Origin: Photorhabdus caribbeanensis | GTDB lineage: Bacteria > Pseudomonadota > Gammaproteobacteria > Enterobacterales > Enterobacteriaceae | Reading direction: 5' to 3' | DNA length: 64,000 nt | NCBI RefSeq assembly: GCF_018448885.1 | Contig: NZ_RCWB01000004.1 | Location: forward strand, 124,001 to 188,000 | In this document: positions 18,248 through 29,900 of the stretch, in pieces | How the letters are laid out: the number at the start of each line of letters is the position of its first letter | Position numbering within the stretch: position 1 is the stretch's first letter | The notes under the pieces: generated by a model | Seen by the model: only the letters and a program-made list of their open reading frames with translations | The model's database searches: none | What the model was told of the DNA's origin: nothing | Program-made: the position numbers and the translations under genes

Positions 18248-18867
18248 TGCAGTTGTTGGATTGTTATATTCCGGTATTCACCTGCGTATTACGCATGATC
18301 CAGCAGCAGGTGAATCAAGCGGAAACCCTGCGGCAAACCTTATTAGCTGAGTTGACACAAGCACAGAATAGGGCGCGTTTGCAGGGTTATCGGGCGCAAG
18401 ATATCGAAGAGGCAAATTTCGCCGTGGTGGTTTGGGCAGACGAAGCCATTCTGTGTGCAGGCCAAAAAGAATTGAGTGTTTGGCGCCAATCGTCGTTACA
18501 AGCAGAGCTTTATGATGCCGAATTGGGTGGAAATACGTTTTTTGATCGCCTTGCCGCGTTAGTAGCGGATAATTATCAGGTTCGATTAGTCTATGTTTTT
18601 TGTCTGCTTGCCGGATTTTATGGTCGATATGGCAAACGTGATAATTTGGAATTACACAATATTATCCAGCAAGAATTAGATAATCTTCCTGATACTTTGC
18701 GTGATTATCTCTCTTTAGAAAATCACCGATTAATGAATAGGTGCGATAATAAATTGAAAAATAAGCGTCAAAATAATAAATGGCGCAGAAAATTAATATT
18801 ATTCATGTCATCTCTTACATTAATTTATATTTTTCTTACCGTCTATTTATTAAGTATTGGCCGGTAA
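18244..18867 (+). CDS. tssL: T6SS inner-membrane protein TssL (DotU/IcmH-like)
   Basis: 207 residues. The cytoplasmic hook domain contains FAVVVWADEAILC and AELGGNTFFDRLAAL, and LFCLLAGFYGRYG-like VFCLLAGFYGRYG; a single membrane helix lies at the very C-terminus (about residues 183-204), as in short TssL without a peptidoglycan-binding domain. With TssM and TssJ it forms the trans-envelope complex. Overlaps tssK by four bases. Confidence 0.94.
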   Translation: MMQLLDCYIPVFTCVLRMIQQQVNQAETLRQTLLAELTQAQNRARLQGYRAQDIEEANFAVVVWADEAILCAGQKELSVWRQSSLQAELYDAELGGNTFFDRLAALVADNYQVRLVYVFCLLAGFYGRYGKRDNLELHNIIQQELDNLPDTLRDYLSLENHRLMNRCDNKLKNKRQNNKWRRKLILFMSSLTLIYIFLTVYLLSIGR

Positions 18868-18882
18868 ATTCGGAAATTAAAC

Positions 18883-21800
18883 ATGAAAAAGTTATTTTAT
18901 GCCATTGGCTGGCTTAGCGTGATGGTTATCCTTTTATTACTCAGTTTAACTATTGCTGTGGCATTATCATGGCCGACAATAGGTGGACTGTTACTATTTC
19001 TTTGCCTATTGCTGTTGTTATTACTATTACGTGGGGCAATGGCATTTATGCCGCAAATAATGAATAAACTGCGTTGGATAAATAAATTTTGGCGGAAAGG
19101 AGATAACCGGCTGGAATATTTACTGTACCAGCATTGGCGGCAGGGAGGATATTTACAAAGTTGGCGCCGATTCCGTTCACTGTTACACCGTAATGAACCC
19201 GTGCCACCGTGGTTTCTGGTGGTAGGAGAACGGGGCAATGGTAAACAGAAGCTGTTAACACATTGCAACGTGGCGCCGATGACGGGGAAAAATCTGCCGT
19301 CACTGACAGAAAACACCTTTACCTGTCGCTGGTGGTTCTTCCGCCGGGCGATGTACATGGTTGTTTCCGGCCGTTATACCGAAGGTCAATCCCTGTACCG
19401 GCAAGCCTGGTTGCGTCTGATACGTTGGATCGCGCAGGTGCGTAAACCGGCTGGCGTACTCGTTTGCTTGTCAGTGGAGCAGTTGCTAAACAGCGACAAT
19501 AGAGCGCTCTATATCGCCGCACGCCAAGTACGTGCTCAGTTAGAGCCATTACAGATACGTCTGGAACGCCGCTTGCCAATCTGGTTGACTCTTACCCATA
19601 GTGAAACATTGCCGGGGTTTGACCATTGGTGCGCTCAATTGTCAGCAGAACAACGTGCGGAATTACTGGGCGATTTTATCAAGCATCATACGAAGGGTAA
19701 TGTCACCGACATGCTGGATAAGAGTATGAGCACCATTGTTAACACGTTGAAAATGATGCGTCTTAAGTTGCTCAATCAGCAACGTCAGCAACCTAACGCG
19801 GAAGTCTTAGCGTTACCCGAAACCGTCGCTCAACTGCAACCAGCGTTGGCTTGCTACCTGAATGCACTATTCGACCAAGACCATTATCTGGAGCATGGCC
19901 TGTTACGTGGCATATTTTTTACCGCCGAGCATCAAACCACGGGCGTTTTCAGCCACCGGTTATTGGGCGAATATCTGCCAGACCAAGTTCAACATAGCCA
20001 AGATCAAGGTAGTGATAGCGTATTGCTGACCGGCTGGCGAACCTTGACCAAACGCGTATTAGTCAGCCTACTGAGTTTGATGCTGGTATACGGTGTCGGT
20101 AACGCATTGATGACTACCTGGCGTGGTGTTATGCAACTTGAAAATATTCGCGAGGTAAACCCTCTTGAGCGGAGTTACTTGCGCTATCAACAAGTTGAAT
20201 ACTGGTCGCAGGAAACCCTGTCGCCTCTGCTTTTTTACCCAGTCAGCCATACAATGGAACAACGGATGGCGCGGCAGTATCAACAGCAAGCGCCTGTTGG
20301 CGTCTTCAACCCAGAATCGGTAGCGACACACTTGTTAGCACGTTTCCGTAGTGTTGAGGCACCGCAAAAACGACTGTTGGCTTTACACTGGGCACGTTTT
20401 ATTAACACTGAACAGGCAATGGCGCATGGCGCTACGTTAGAAACTTTACAGCACATGCCTGCTTATTCAACCTCACTGTTAAGTGGTGAAAACGATCCTC
20501 TATCAGCAGAGCAACGTGTCGCGCTCCGTCTGGCGCAATATCGCCAAGGCAACGCTCAGCAAGAATTTGATCAGTGGCGAAATGTATTGCAGACACTGCT
20601 GGAAGATAGCCGTAACTGGCAATGGCTGTTAGCCGACGAACAACCGGCTGGAACGCATTCTCTGACGCTGGAAGATTTCTGGCCGCTGACCAAAGAAGAT
20701 GCCGCCGCCATTAACGCTCGTATCCGCGGTGTCTATACTCAAGCCGGTGAGCAAGATACTCAGGCAACCTTGGACGAATTAGCACAAGCCATTAATAACT
20801 CGGAATTTTTTGATCCCTTACAACGCTCATTTTATCAACAGTATCAAAATCAGCGCCAATCAGAGTGGTTAGCATTCGCTCAGGCTATGCCTCAAGGGGA
20901 AACGTTAGTACGAGGCAAGAAAAACTGGCAGGCGTTGATATTAGCAACGGGTCAATATGACAGTCCCTATATCACTTTTCTGACACAGTTAGAACGTGAT
21001 TTATCCACAGTAGAATCGGCAGAACAGCAGCCTTGGTTACAGACACAACACCGTTTATGGCAACTGCATGGTTATGTGCAAAAAAGCAACGTCATGCAAC
21101 GGGTCTCACTAGGGAATCTCTCTGTGCGCCAGCGCATCATGTCATGGTTTGGTATTTCACCGCAGACCTCTGTACGGCTGGATGACAACGTACTGACACG
21201 CTATCGCGCCTACCGGCAAGCAGTGCAATTAAATAGCCAGCGCGAGTTGCTCAGTGATATGGAAACCGAAGCGTTGGTTAAAAATGCACTCAATAGCGAG
21301 AAAGGGGAACTAGACGATAGCGGTTTACGCGCATTGTTCAACCGTTTCACTCTGTGGCGCCACGAGGCTGAAAGCAAACAGAATACCGGAGTAAACGAAA
21401 CCTTATGGCGACTCTATCAGGGCGATGCGCATCTGGTACTGCGTTACGCCTTCTTAAGTGCCGCCAGCCGCTTGCAAACCCAATGGGAAAGCAAAGTGAT
21501 TTGGCCGATGGAAAAATTGAGCAGACAAGAATTGTTTGATGGCCGGGAATTGAACGCACGTTTGTATGAATACAGTAACGCATTTGTACGGGATACCGCA
21601 GGGTATGCGCTGGATATTCGTCCAGAAGGGATTAAGCGCCAGGAAATGGAAGATCTGCTCTTTCCGTTTAACGATGATTTCATTTTCTATATTAATAATT
21701 TAATCCAACCGAATGACCTACTTTCAGCGACATCGGATATTCGTCGTCGCCTGCAAGAGAAACTCGCCCTACTGGAAAGCGAGCAGCAACTGGCGACGGC

Positions 21801-22392
21801 ACAACAGGAACCGGAACAAGAACAGAAACCATCGGCGGAAGTCACGATTGTCAGTCAACCGGCGACGGCTAATCGGGGAGCAAGGGTATTGCCAGTGGGC
21901 AGTTCAGTGACGTTGAGTTGTGATGATGGCGTACAGCAGCTTAAGAGTATGAATTTTAATGACAGCATGACGCTGCATTGGAGCCCAGGAACGTGCGGTA
22001 AAGTACAAATTGATGTCTATTTTCCTCGCTTTACATTAAGCAAAAGTTACGTTGGCCCCGATGGTTTGCTGCAATTTATGCACGCTTTTTCTCGCGGTGA
22101 GCTGACACTGGCAGCACAAGCGTTCCCACAGCGGCGCGATGAATTAAGCGCACTGGGTATCAATAACATCACTGTGCGCTATCAAGTCAGCGGCGGCAAA
22201 GCTGTTTCAACACTGTATCAGCAGTGGCAGCAACATCAGCAACAACAAACGGCGTTATTGGAACAACGCAACCGACTGGATAGCCAGTTGTTAAATTTAA
22301 GTGAACCAACAGTGGCAAAAGGAACCCTGTCTACTTTGCCATCACAGATCACCTCCCATTGGAACGAATTAAGGAAACCTAAAAGTGAGTAA
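18883..22392 (+). CDS. tssM: T6SS inner-membrane protein TssM (IcmF)
   Basis: 1169 residues. Two N-terminal membrane helices (about 5-50), a cytoplasmic part, a third helix near residue 385-405, and a long periplasmic part ending in the IcmF C-terminal domain. A Walker-A-like loop GERGNGKQK at 115-123 keeps the lysine but has Gln-Lys where a Thr or Ser usually follows, so ATP binding may be lost, as in several TssM proteins. It is the scaffold connecting TssL to TssJ. Ends overlapping the next start by eight bases. Confidence 0.95.
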   Translation: MKKLFYAIGWLSVMVILLLLSLTIAVALSWPTIGGLLLFLCLLLLLLLLRGAMAFMPQIMNKLRWINKFWRKGDNRLEYLLYQHWRQGGYLQSWRRFRSLLHRNEPVPPWFLVVGERGNGKQKLLTHCNVAPMTGKNLPSLTENTFTCRWWFFRRAMYMVVSGRYTEGQSLYRQAWLRLIRWIAQVRKPAGVLVCLSVEQLLNSDNRALYIAARQVRAQLEPLQIRLERRLPIWLTLTHSETLPGFDHWCAQLSAEQRAELLGDFIKHHTKGNVTDMLDKSMSTIVNTLKMMRLKLLNQQRQQPNAEVLALPETVAQLQPALACYLNALFDQDHYLEHGLLRGIFFTAEHQTTGVFSHRLLGEYLPDQVQHSQDQGSDSVLLTGWRTLTKRVLVSLLSLMLVYGVGNALMTTWRGVMQLENIREVNPLERSYLRYQQVEYWSQETLSPLLFYPVSHTMEQRMARQYQQQAPVGVFNPESVATHLLARFRSVEAPQKRLLALHWARFINTEQAMAHGATLETLQHMPAYSTSLLSGENDPLSAEQRVALRLAQYRQGNAQQEFDQWRNVLQTLLEDSRNWQWLLADEQPAGTHSLTLEDFWPLTKEDAAAINARIRGVYTQAGEQDTQATLDELAQAINNSEFFDPLQRSFYQQYQNQRQSEWLAFAQAMPQGETLVRGKKNWQALILATGQYDSPYITFLTQLERDLSTVESAEQQPWLQTQHRLWQLHGYVQKSNVMQRVSLGNLSVRQRIMSWFGISPQTSVRLDDNVLTRYRAYRQAVQLNSQRELLSDMETEALVKNALNSEKGELDDSGLRALFNRFTLWRHEAESKQNTGVNETLWRLYQGDAHLVLRYAFLSAASRLQTQWESKVIWPMEKLSRQELFDGRELNARLYEYSNAFVRDTAGYALDIRPEGIKRQEMEDLLFPFNDDFIFYINNLIQPNDLLSATSDIRRRLQEKLALLESEQQLATAQQEPEQEQKPSAEVTIVSQPATANRGARVLPVGSSVTLSCDDGVQQLKSMNFNDSMTLHWSPGTCGKVQIDVYFPRFTLSKSYVGPDGLLQFMHAFSRGELTLAAQAFPQRRDELSALGINNITVRYQVSGGKAVSTLYQQWQQHQQQQTALLEQRNRLDSQLLNLSEPTVAKGTLSTLPSQITSHWNELRKPKSE

Positions 22393-24982
22393 TTATCTTA
22401 AACAGATCGTGAGTAAATTAACGGTAGAAGCGCGTCAGTGCCTTGATGAAGCCGTTAATCTGGCGGTACGGCGCACCCATCATGAAGTGGAAATTGAACA
22501 TCTGTTATTGGCTTTATTTGAAAAACAGCTCCCGACGATGGAACAAGTGTGTCACCACGGTGGTATTGATACCATGACGTTGCTGAATGCCTGCCAGAGA
22601 TCTCTGGCACTATTACGCAGTGGTAATCATCGTCCGCCTGTACTGGCTACCAACCTAATTGAATGGCTGGAACAGACCTGGATGTACGCCAGTACTCATT
22701 GGGGAGCATCACAGATTACCGTTCAGGCACTGATTGTCGCCCTGATCATGAATCCGTCACTGCACCATTCACTTACTTCCGAGTTACAACAAGCGTTACA
22801 GGGTAACACCGATGGAATAGAGCAGTGGTTGCGTACACAGACACATACGGAACCACAAAAAACTATATCAGCTATAACTACAGCGCCTGTCGGAGATAAT
22901 ACTCAATCCGCACTGGCACAATATACGCATCACCTGACACAGGCAGCACGTGATAACAAACTTGATCCAGTTTTAGGACGTGAACGGGAGATCCGTCAAT
23001 TAATTGATGTGCTGTTACGTCGTCGCCAAAACAACCCGTTGTTAACCGGTGAAGCGGGCGTCGGTAAAACGGCTCTGATTGAGGGGCTTGCTCAGCGGAT
23101 TGTTGAGGGCCGTGTACCAAAAGTTTTGGCGCAGGCTGAGTTATTTACCCTGGATATGGGACTGTTACAAGCGGGCGCCAGCGTAAAAGGCGAGTTTGAA
23201 AGCCGTTTGCAAAAATTATTGGATGAAGTGAAGGGGTATCCTACACCGGTGATTCTGTTTATCGATGAAGCGCATATGTTGATTGGCGCAGGCGGCCAGG
23301 CCGGACAAAACGATGCGGCTAATCTGTTGAAACCCGCGCTGGCGCGTGGCGAATTACGGGCAATTGCGGCAACTACTTGGTCTGAATATAAGAAGTACTT
23401 TGAAAAAGACGCAGCGTTAGCGCGTCGTTTCCAAGTGATCAAAGTCGAAGAGCCTTCGCTAGAGCTGGCAATCGCCATGTTGCGTGCCATGATACCAGCA
23501 ATGGAAAAACATCATGGCGTCAAAGTACTTGCAGAGGCAGTCACGGAAGCGGTTACGTTAGCCAACCGCTATATCACTGGACGTCAGCTGCCGGATAAAT
23601 CGGTTAGTCTGTTAGATAGCGCCTGCGCCCGCGTTGCCGTTTCACAGACCGATGAACCGGCGCCGATTGAAGATCTGCGTGCCATGCTGACAAACATCGC
23701 TGCCGAACAAGAAGCATTGTTACGCGAAGGCGGCCATGAAACTCAGCTACAGAAATTGGCGCAGCGTCAGACTGAATTGCAGGTATCACTGGCAGAAATT
23801 TTGCCGGAATATCATGCTCAACGTCAGTTGGTCAATGACATCCTCGCTTGTGAAGAACATGACGAACGGCTACCTGTGTTACGTGCAGAACTGCATCAGC
23901 GCCATCATCAACACGCTTATGTCTTTGACTGTGTTGATGCCGCTTGCGTAGCAGACATTGTTGCTGGCTGGACAGGAATTCCCCTTGGCCGGATGGTAGA
24001 AAATGAACGTGATGTGTTGCGTCAGTTAGAAATCCGTCTCGGCCAACGAGTGATGGGGCAAGATCATGCGCTCAGCCAGATAGCGCGTCAAATTCGGATT
24101 GCTAAAGCACAACTGGCCGATCCGGTCAAACCTACCGGGGTATTTATGCTCGCAGGGCCTTCCGGTGTAGGGAAAACCGAGACCGCCTTAGCGCTGGCTC
24201 ATGAGTTGTATGGCGGTGAACATCATCTGATCACGATTAACATGTCGGAATATCAGGAAGCCCATTCGGTTTCCGGCCTGAAAGGTTCTCCTCCGGGCTA
24301 CGTCGGTTATGGACAAGGTGGTGTATTGACCGAAGCGGTTCGACGTCAACCTTACAGCGTCGTGCTACTTGATGAAGTGGAGAAAGCTCACCCCGATGTG
24401 CTGGAATTGTTCTTTCAGGTGTTCGATAAAGGCATGATGGAAGATGCCGAGGGGCAACAGATTAACTTTCGCAATACGCTGATTATCCTGACCACTAATG
24501 CGGCAGCAGATTTGGTGATGCGTGCAGCAACACACGGCGTAACAGAGCAGGGGGAAAATCGCACGGCCACTCAGGAAGATATTCAGGAGATTATCCGACC
24601 AGAGCTGCAACGTATTTTTACGCCGGCATTTTTGGGTCGTTTACAGGTTATCCCTTATCTGCCGGTACATGGCGAAGTTCTGCATGCCATTGTGCGCCAT
24701 AAGCTGAATAAAATTGTCGCACGCTATCGTCAATCAACCCAATGTGAATTGCACTATAGCGACACGCTGGTGGATTTTATCGCTGAAAAGTGCCGGATTG
24801 CGGAGAGCGGCGCCCGTGAAATTGATAACCTGTTAACGCAGTTCGTCCTGCCGTTGTTATCAGATCAATTGCTGCTAGGTGATGCGCCGGTAAATCAGGA
24901 TGTTTGGATGGATGTTACAGAGAGTCAAGTACAGTTACGATCAGACCAAAAGAAACTATCACCATCTAATATTATCAACTAA
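22385..24982 (+). CDS. clpV: T6SS sheath-recycling ATPase TssH (ClpV)
   Basis: 865 residues from GTG 22385, which overlaps tssM. Domains: N-terminal Clp-N repeats (1-150), AAA+ module 1 with Walker A GEAGVGKT at 222-229 and Walker [12 protein letters not shown], a middle coiled-coil region, and AAA+ module 2 with Walker A GPSGVGKT at 591-598 and [12 protein letters not shown]. It extracts TssC from contracted sheaths and recycles them. No protease-binding loop function is implied. Last T6SS core gene. Confidence 0.95.
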   Translation: MSNYLKQIVSKLTVEARQCLDEAVNLAVRRTHHEVEIEHLLLALFEKQLPTMEQVCHHGGIDTMTLLNACQRSLALLRSGNHRPPVLATNLIEWLEQTWMYASTHWGASQITVQALIVALIMNPSLHHSLTSELQQALQGNTDGIEQWLRTQTHTEPQKTISAITTAPVGDNTQSALAQYTHHLTQAARDNKLDPVLGREREIRQLIDVLLRRRQNNPLLTGEAGVGKTALIEGLAQRIVEGRVPKVLAQAELFTLDMGLLQAGASVKGEFESRLQKLLDEVKGYPTPVILFIDEAHMLIGAGGQAGQNDAANLLKPALARGELRAIAATTWSEYKKYFEKDAALARRFQVIKVEEPSLELAIAMLRAMIPAMEKHHGVKVLAEAVTEAVTLANRYITGRQLPDKSVSLLDSACARVAVSQTDEPAPIEDLRAMLTNIAAEQEALLREGGHETQLQKLAQRQTELQVSLAEILPEYHAQRQLVNDILACEEHDERLPVLRAELHQRHHQHAYVFDCVDAACVADIVAGWTGIPLGRMVENERDVLRQLEIRLGQRVMGQDHALSQIARQIRIAKAQLADPVKPTGVFMLAGPSGVGKTETALALAHELYGGEHHLITINMSEYQEAHSVSGLKGSPPGYVGYGQGGVLTEAVRRQPYSVVLLDEVEKAHPDVLELFFQVFDKGMMEDAEGQQINFRNTLIILTTNAAADLVMRAATHGVTEQGENRTATQEDIQEIIRPELQRIFTPAFLGRLQVIPYLPVHGEVLHAIVRHKLNKIVARYRQSTQCELHYSDTLVDFIAEKCRIAESGAREIDNLLTQFVLPLLSDQLLLGDAPVNQDVWMDVTESQVQLRSDQKKLSPSNIIN

Positions 24983-25022
24983 GGGTAGTAAACACTTATC
25001 TCTGCTATTATTATCTTACGAT

Positions 25023-25038
25023 GTAACATCAGTGTTAC
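25023..25038. promoter_or_regulatory. Short inverted repeat before the sensor genes
   Basis: GTAAC, six bases, GTTAC lies 15-30 bases before the sensor gene start at 25053. It could be a regulator site or a weak hairpin that tunes expression of the downstream three genes relative to clpV. No T-run follows, so a terminator is unlikely. Confidence 0.25.
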
Positions 25039-25052
25039 GAAATGAGATCCCG

Positions 25053-26300
25053 ATGAAAATGAAAAAGATAGTGATCTTCTGGTTTATTTTTACATTGGTC
25101 AATTTCGCGCTGGCACTGTTAAGCCTACAGGTACGGGATGTATGGAGTCTGTCATCATTGGTGTGGTTTCCGGCAGGCTTGTTACAAGGCATTTTTTGCG
25201 CCAGAGCGCCACGATACTGGCCTGTCTGGTTAATAACAAGTGCCTTGGTCTCGTTAACTGCCAGTCAGTGGTATGGAAGGCCGGTAAGCGTATCGCTGAT
25301 CTTCTCCATCATCAATGTGATGACGCTGGTGGTAACAGCGCTGATCTGGCAGTTTTTTTACGGAGTCATGTGGGCGCCGAAGCGGGCAAGGGAGATCATT
25401 AGCCTGACGGCGCTCTGTTCGTTAAGTGGAATCATTGAGCGATTTATCGCGAAGTGGATACTTCACCTGTTTGGTTATCCCACTGATATATCAATTTCAT
25501 TACCGATTGTCGTAGGCGCTGTGTTGAGCTATTTACCGCTTACACTTTTTGTTATCGCCTGCATCACCCGAGAGAAAAACTGGACTGGAGACTGGAAAAT
25601 TCACGGCTTATGGCTGGCAGCCCTATTTGCCATGACAGCCTTGTTCATCAGTCCACCACCGGAAGCCGGGCAAATACACTGGCAAGGGATCGCACTGCTG
25701 TTTTCTTTTAGTTTACCAATGCTGTTAGCACTAAGCGGTAATCTGTTGGTATTAAGCAGCTTTTTATCCCTGTGTACAGTGGAGATCGTGAGCGCCACCA
25801 CTTTTGGTCTTGGGCCATTCTCATCCCCGTCAACCAATCTCCAACAAAATGTGCAAATAGCAGCCTGGTACAGCACAGCATTGACCTTGCCCGCGTTGTT
25901 ATGCTGTAGCTGCTTATCCAACATAATCAATGCATTACATCAGCGTAAAGCGCGTCTTCTGTTAATGAAAGCCATGCTGGATCAAGAACAAGTTAATTGC
26001 TTTCGGTTAAACGCCAACGGGCATCTATATTGGCATCATACTGGTTCTGCCTGGATGCGGTGCGGAAAAGCACCCGCCTCCTGGTCGCAATTGATGGCTT
26101 GGGTACATCAGGAGGATCGGCATAAAATCGAACAGCTTAAAAATTCCGTCTCGCAAATACCGCAGACACTAAAAGTTCGGATTGCCGATGGCAAAGGCGA
26201 ATTTAACCTGGTCATTATCGCCTTAATCGTCCATGTAGGAGAAGATGCCGGTTTTATTGAAGGAACGATACGTGAAATAGTAAATAGAAAAAGTAAATAG
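25053..26300 (+). CDS. MASE1-like membrane sensor protein without output domain
   Basis: About 415 residues from ATG 25053 (a longer frame running back into clpV is rejected). The first roughly 300 residues are eight or nine hydrophobic helices with a VWFPAGLLQG-like opening typical of MASE1 sensors. The last about 120 residues look like a PAS-type fold (NCFRLNANGHLYWHHTGSAW, WVHQEDRHKIEQL). There is no kinase, GGDEF or EAL domain, so output must pass to a partner, most simply the response regulator or hybrid kinase encoded next (gaps 23 and 3 bases). Exact family is inferred. Confidence 0.65.
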   Translation: MKMKKIVIFWFIFTLVNFALALLSLQVRDVWSLSSLVWFPAGLLQGIFCARAPRYWPVWLITSALVSLTASQWYGRPVSVSLIFSIINVMTLVVTALIWQFFYGVMWAPKRAREIISLTALCSLSGIIERFIAKWILHLFGYPTDISISLPIVVGAVLSYLPLTLFVIACITREKNWTGDWKIHGLWLAALFAMTALFISPPPEAGQIHWQGIALLFSFSLPMLLALSGNLLVLSSFLSLCTVEIVSATTFGLGPFSSPSTNLQQNVQIAAWYSTALTLPALLCCSCLSNIINALHQRKARLLLMKAMLDQEQVNCFRLNANGHLYWHHTGSAWMRCGKAPASWSQLMAWVHQEDRHKIEQLKNSVSQIPQTLKVRIADGKGEFNLVIIALIVHVGEDAGFIEGTIREIVNRKSK

Positions 26301-26323
26301 AAAATAATCTGGAGAAATAACTC

Positions 26324-26950
26324 ATGCCCAGACGAGTCATTATTGCCGACGATCATCCGGTATTTTTATTAGGACTACGCACGATACTGGCAACATTGCC
26401 GGAGAACTACCAGATTGTGGGGGAAGCCCATGATGTCGCCACGCTTTTCTCTCTACTCAAGGAAAAAGAAGCGGATATGCTGATTACGGATTTCATTATG
26501 CCGGGTCATAACCAGATTGACGGTCTGAGGATGATTAGCCGGATACGGGAACAGTATCCGAATTTGCCTATTGTGGTCATCACCATGATCAGCGACCGGA
26601 AAATCATTGCTTCACTGGTTGATTACAGAGTGAAAGCGATTTTGAACAAAAACAGCTTATCCCATGAATTGGTAAAAGGGTTATACAGTACAACCGGGCG
26701 TGATGAACCCTATTTAAGTGAACAATTTCTCGAATCACCGGACGAAGAGGTTGTAAAAACGCTAACCAGCAAAGAATTGGAAGTAATTAAATTGTTGGGA
26801 CAAGGGTTGAGTGTGAATGATATCGCCGCGCGTTTGTACCGAACTAAGCAGACAATCAGCGCACAAAAAATCAGCGCGATGAAAAAGCTCGGATTAGACA
26901 GTGAAGCCGCGCTTTATAATTATTTGCATCAAATTGGATTGGGACTATAA
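26324..26950 (+). CDS. LuxR/NarL-type response regulator (EvgA/BvgA-like)
   Basis: 208 residues. Receiver domain 1-125 with acidic pocket D9-D10, phospho-acceptor Asp56 in LITDFIMPG and Lys near 110; C-terminal LuxR-type helix-turn-helix about 146-200 (LTSKELEVIKLLGQGLSVND). This is the EvgA/BvgA/RcsB-like layout, and the matching hybrid kinase begins three bases after the stop. Likely a transcription activator controlled by that phosphorelay; the T6SS operon upstream is the obvious candidate target, though this is inference. Confidence 0.9.
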   Translation: MPRRVIIADDHPVFLLGLRTILATLPENYQIVGEAHDVATLFSLLKEKEADMLITDFIMPGHNQIDGLRMISRIREQYPNLPIVVITMISDRKIIASLVDYRVKAILNKNSLSHELVKGLYSTTGRDEPYLSEQFLESPDEEVVKTLTSKELEVIKLLGQGLSVNDIAARLYRTKQTISAQKISAMKKLGLDSEAALYNYLHQIGLGL

Positions 26951-26953
26951 GCC

Positions 26954-29900
26954 ATGAAGCACCGGCGCAAAACATGGCGATGGATTGCCGTATTGGTATT
27001 GCTGTTACCACTATCTGGCTGGAGTCTCAACCTGTTTGAATACCGCAACGCGCAAGATCTCCCTGCCAATGGACTACCGGTGGAGTTTTATTCAAATATC
27101 ACGCAAGAATCGCAGGAATTTCTACCTTTTCCCGTCAAAGAACATGGAATTTTTCCTCCACACTTTCCAACATTAAAAGTCGGCATTCTCTGCTGTATCG
27201 GTGCGCCATTAGTGATCCATCGTTGGGACGGCAAGTTGGAAGGGATTTATGCGGATTATCTGCGCTTGATTGAAACCGTGCTAAAAAGGCCAGTGGAAGT
27301 ACGACTGTTTGGCAACTGGGAATCAGCTTATAAGGCATTGCAACGTGGCGATATCCAACTGTTATCGAATTCCTCCTCATCACAGTCAGGAAATGAAGCA
27401 CATGACACTTACCCAATTTTGGTACAACCACTCGCCCTGATTATGCGCAAAGAACAAGTGAATATGCCCTTTGCCAAAATGAATATTATGGCCGCGCCAG
27501 GCAGTGATCCGGGTGTTATCAAACAATTACGTAAACATTACCGTCGCATCGTGATAGCAAAAAATCAGCAAGAGGGGATACAGGCCGTTGTGGATGGTGA
27601 AATGGATGCCTATCTGGACGGGCAAAGCCAGATTGCCTATTTACTGGCTTTTCGCCCATTTACCGGATTGACTTACCGCCGGGATCTTTCGTTAGGGGAA
27701 CGGTATGACTTTCTCGGGCACAACGGTGATGGCATGGTTGAAGCCGTCAATCTGATTCTGACATCCATTCCTCATGCCATCAGAAATAAAGTTTACGAAC
27801 GTTGGATTTCTGGGCTGGCACTGGGCAGTAATAACGACGCGGCAATCTTTTCAGCTCAGGAAAAAGCCTGGATTAAAAAAAATCCTGTCGTCAATGTGGC
27901 GCTGACTCGCACTGCGCCACCTTATTCCTTTCTAGATAAAAATGGCCAAATCACTGGACTAGATGTGGATATTTTGCGTCTACTGGGAGAAAAAAGCGGC
28001 ATCACCTTTAATTTTATTCCAACAGATGGCGCAATCGGCATTAAAAAGCTGTTAGAAAATGGCGAAGCGCAAATGACTTCTATGATTAATACACCAGAAC
28101 GGCGTCGTTGGCTCTCTTTCAGTCATCCCTATGGTACCGTGGAGTGGGTGATGATCACCCGCAATGAGCGTAATGCCCCCTATGAGTTTGAACAACTTAA
28201 ACACCATCGGGTGGCGATTCAGCGCGGCCATGCACTCTCGTCGTTATTAAAACAGTATCCAGAGATTTTTGTCGTGGAAGTTGACAGCGTGACGCAAGGT
28301 ATTGATATGGTGCTGGCCGGAGCAGCAGATGCCACTTTTGATAGCCTGATCAGTGCGGATTATCTACAAGCAAGCCGTTATGGCGCCAATATTTCTATTC
28401 AGTCCTTTAAAGGCTCATTGCAACCGGAACAATACGCCATCATACCGGCCTATCCTCAACTGGTTGACATATTAAATAAAAGCATTGACGCATTGCCACC
28501 TAATGAGTTGCGGGTATTGCGCTTGAAATGGTTATCTATGGGGAATGTCGCTTCCTATGATAATAAAATTTCACCTTGGGTGAAGTTATGGGGAGGAGCA
28601 TTGCTTGTAATTGCATTAAGTTCAATTTTTTGGGGCGGTTATCTTGCACACCAAATCAGACGACGTAAAACTGCGGAAAGCAATTTACAAGATTTGCTGG
28701 CGTACTGGGAAACACTCTTTAATAACATGCCTACGCCAATGTTTGTCTGCGATCCGACCATGTGCATCACGGCGGCTAACCTCTATTTCCGACATGAAAT
28801 GGGCACTATCGGATCTGAGGTGATTGGCCGTAGTCTTTTTTCCCTATGCTTTTTAAAGCCGACCGATGAGCAAGAGATCAGTCTAATTTTTCTACGCTGT
28901 TTGGAAGGAGCTCCTGTACATTTTTCTGATCGCAACATTGTTATTCAGGGACAAGATAAAGATGTTTATTTGTGGCTCGAAAGTTATAGCAATACCGAAG
29001 GCGTTGTTCAGGGGATCATTGGTGGTTGGTTTGATGTCACCGAACGTAAATTGCTGGCGCAAGAGCTACGTCAGGAACGTGATAAGGCAGAACTCGCTAG
29101 CCTGGAAAAATCCGATTTTCTGGCCCACATGAGCCATGAGATTCGCACTCCGCTGCAAGCCATTATCGGTATTCTTGATCTGGAGGTAAAAAAGCAAACT
29201 CAGCCATCCACGCCATTACATATCGCCTGGCAGGCAGCAATATCTTTGCAAGGAATCATCGGTGATGTACTGGATTTCTCCAAGATAGAATCCGGGCGGA
29301 TGATGTTAAATCTCAAGCCGGAATCATTGCGGGCGATTCTGGAAAGTTGTGTGGCAACATTTAACCATCGAGCAAAGGAAAAAGAACTTCTCTTCACCTA
29401 TCAGTTTGATTTGCCGTCTGAATATTATTATCTACTGGACGCAACACGCGTAACCCAAGTCATCAATAACCTGTTGGGCAATGCCATTAAATTTACCGAG
29501 CAGGGCGGTGTACAAATCAGCGCTAGCTATCAGCCTATTCCAGAAAGTCACCAGGATGAAATTACGCTGGTGGTTGCTGATACCGGTTGCGGCATCCCAG
29601 AAACCATGTATGAAGCGGTTTTGCTGCCCTATGTACAGGTGATACAACATAATGGTGGTAAAACCGGCGGAACAGGGTTGGGATTACCTATCTCTGTACA
29701 GTTGGTTGAATTAATGGGCGGCAACTTGAAAATCACAGGTGCGCCCAGTGGTGGCGCACAGGTTATCGTGATGTTACCGCTTAAGCGCAATGTTATTGAA
29801 AAGGAGGCGATAAGCGAAAAAGTCGAAAATATTGGGGTGGAACTTCACGAATCCTTGAATATCTTAGTAGTTGATGATCTACCTGCCAATTTACAAGTAC

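Noticed and set aside
24900-25052. Longer start for the MASE1-like gene inside clpV
   Set aside because: The added residues read out of clpV codons in another frame and are not membrane-like; ATG 25053 begins the first helix.
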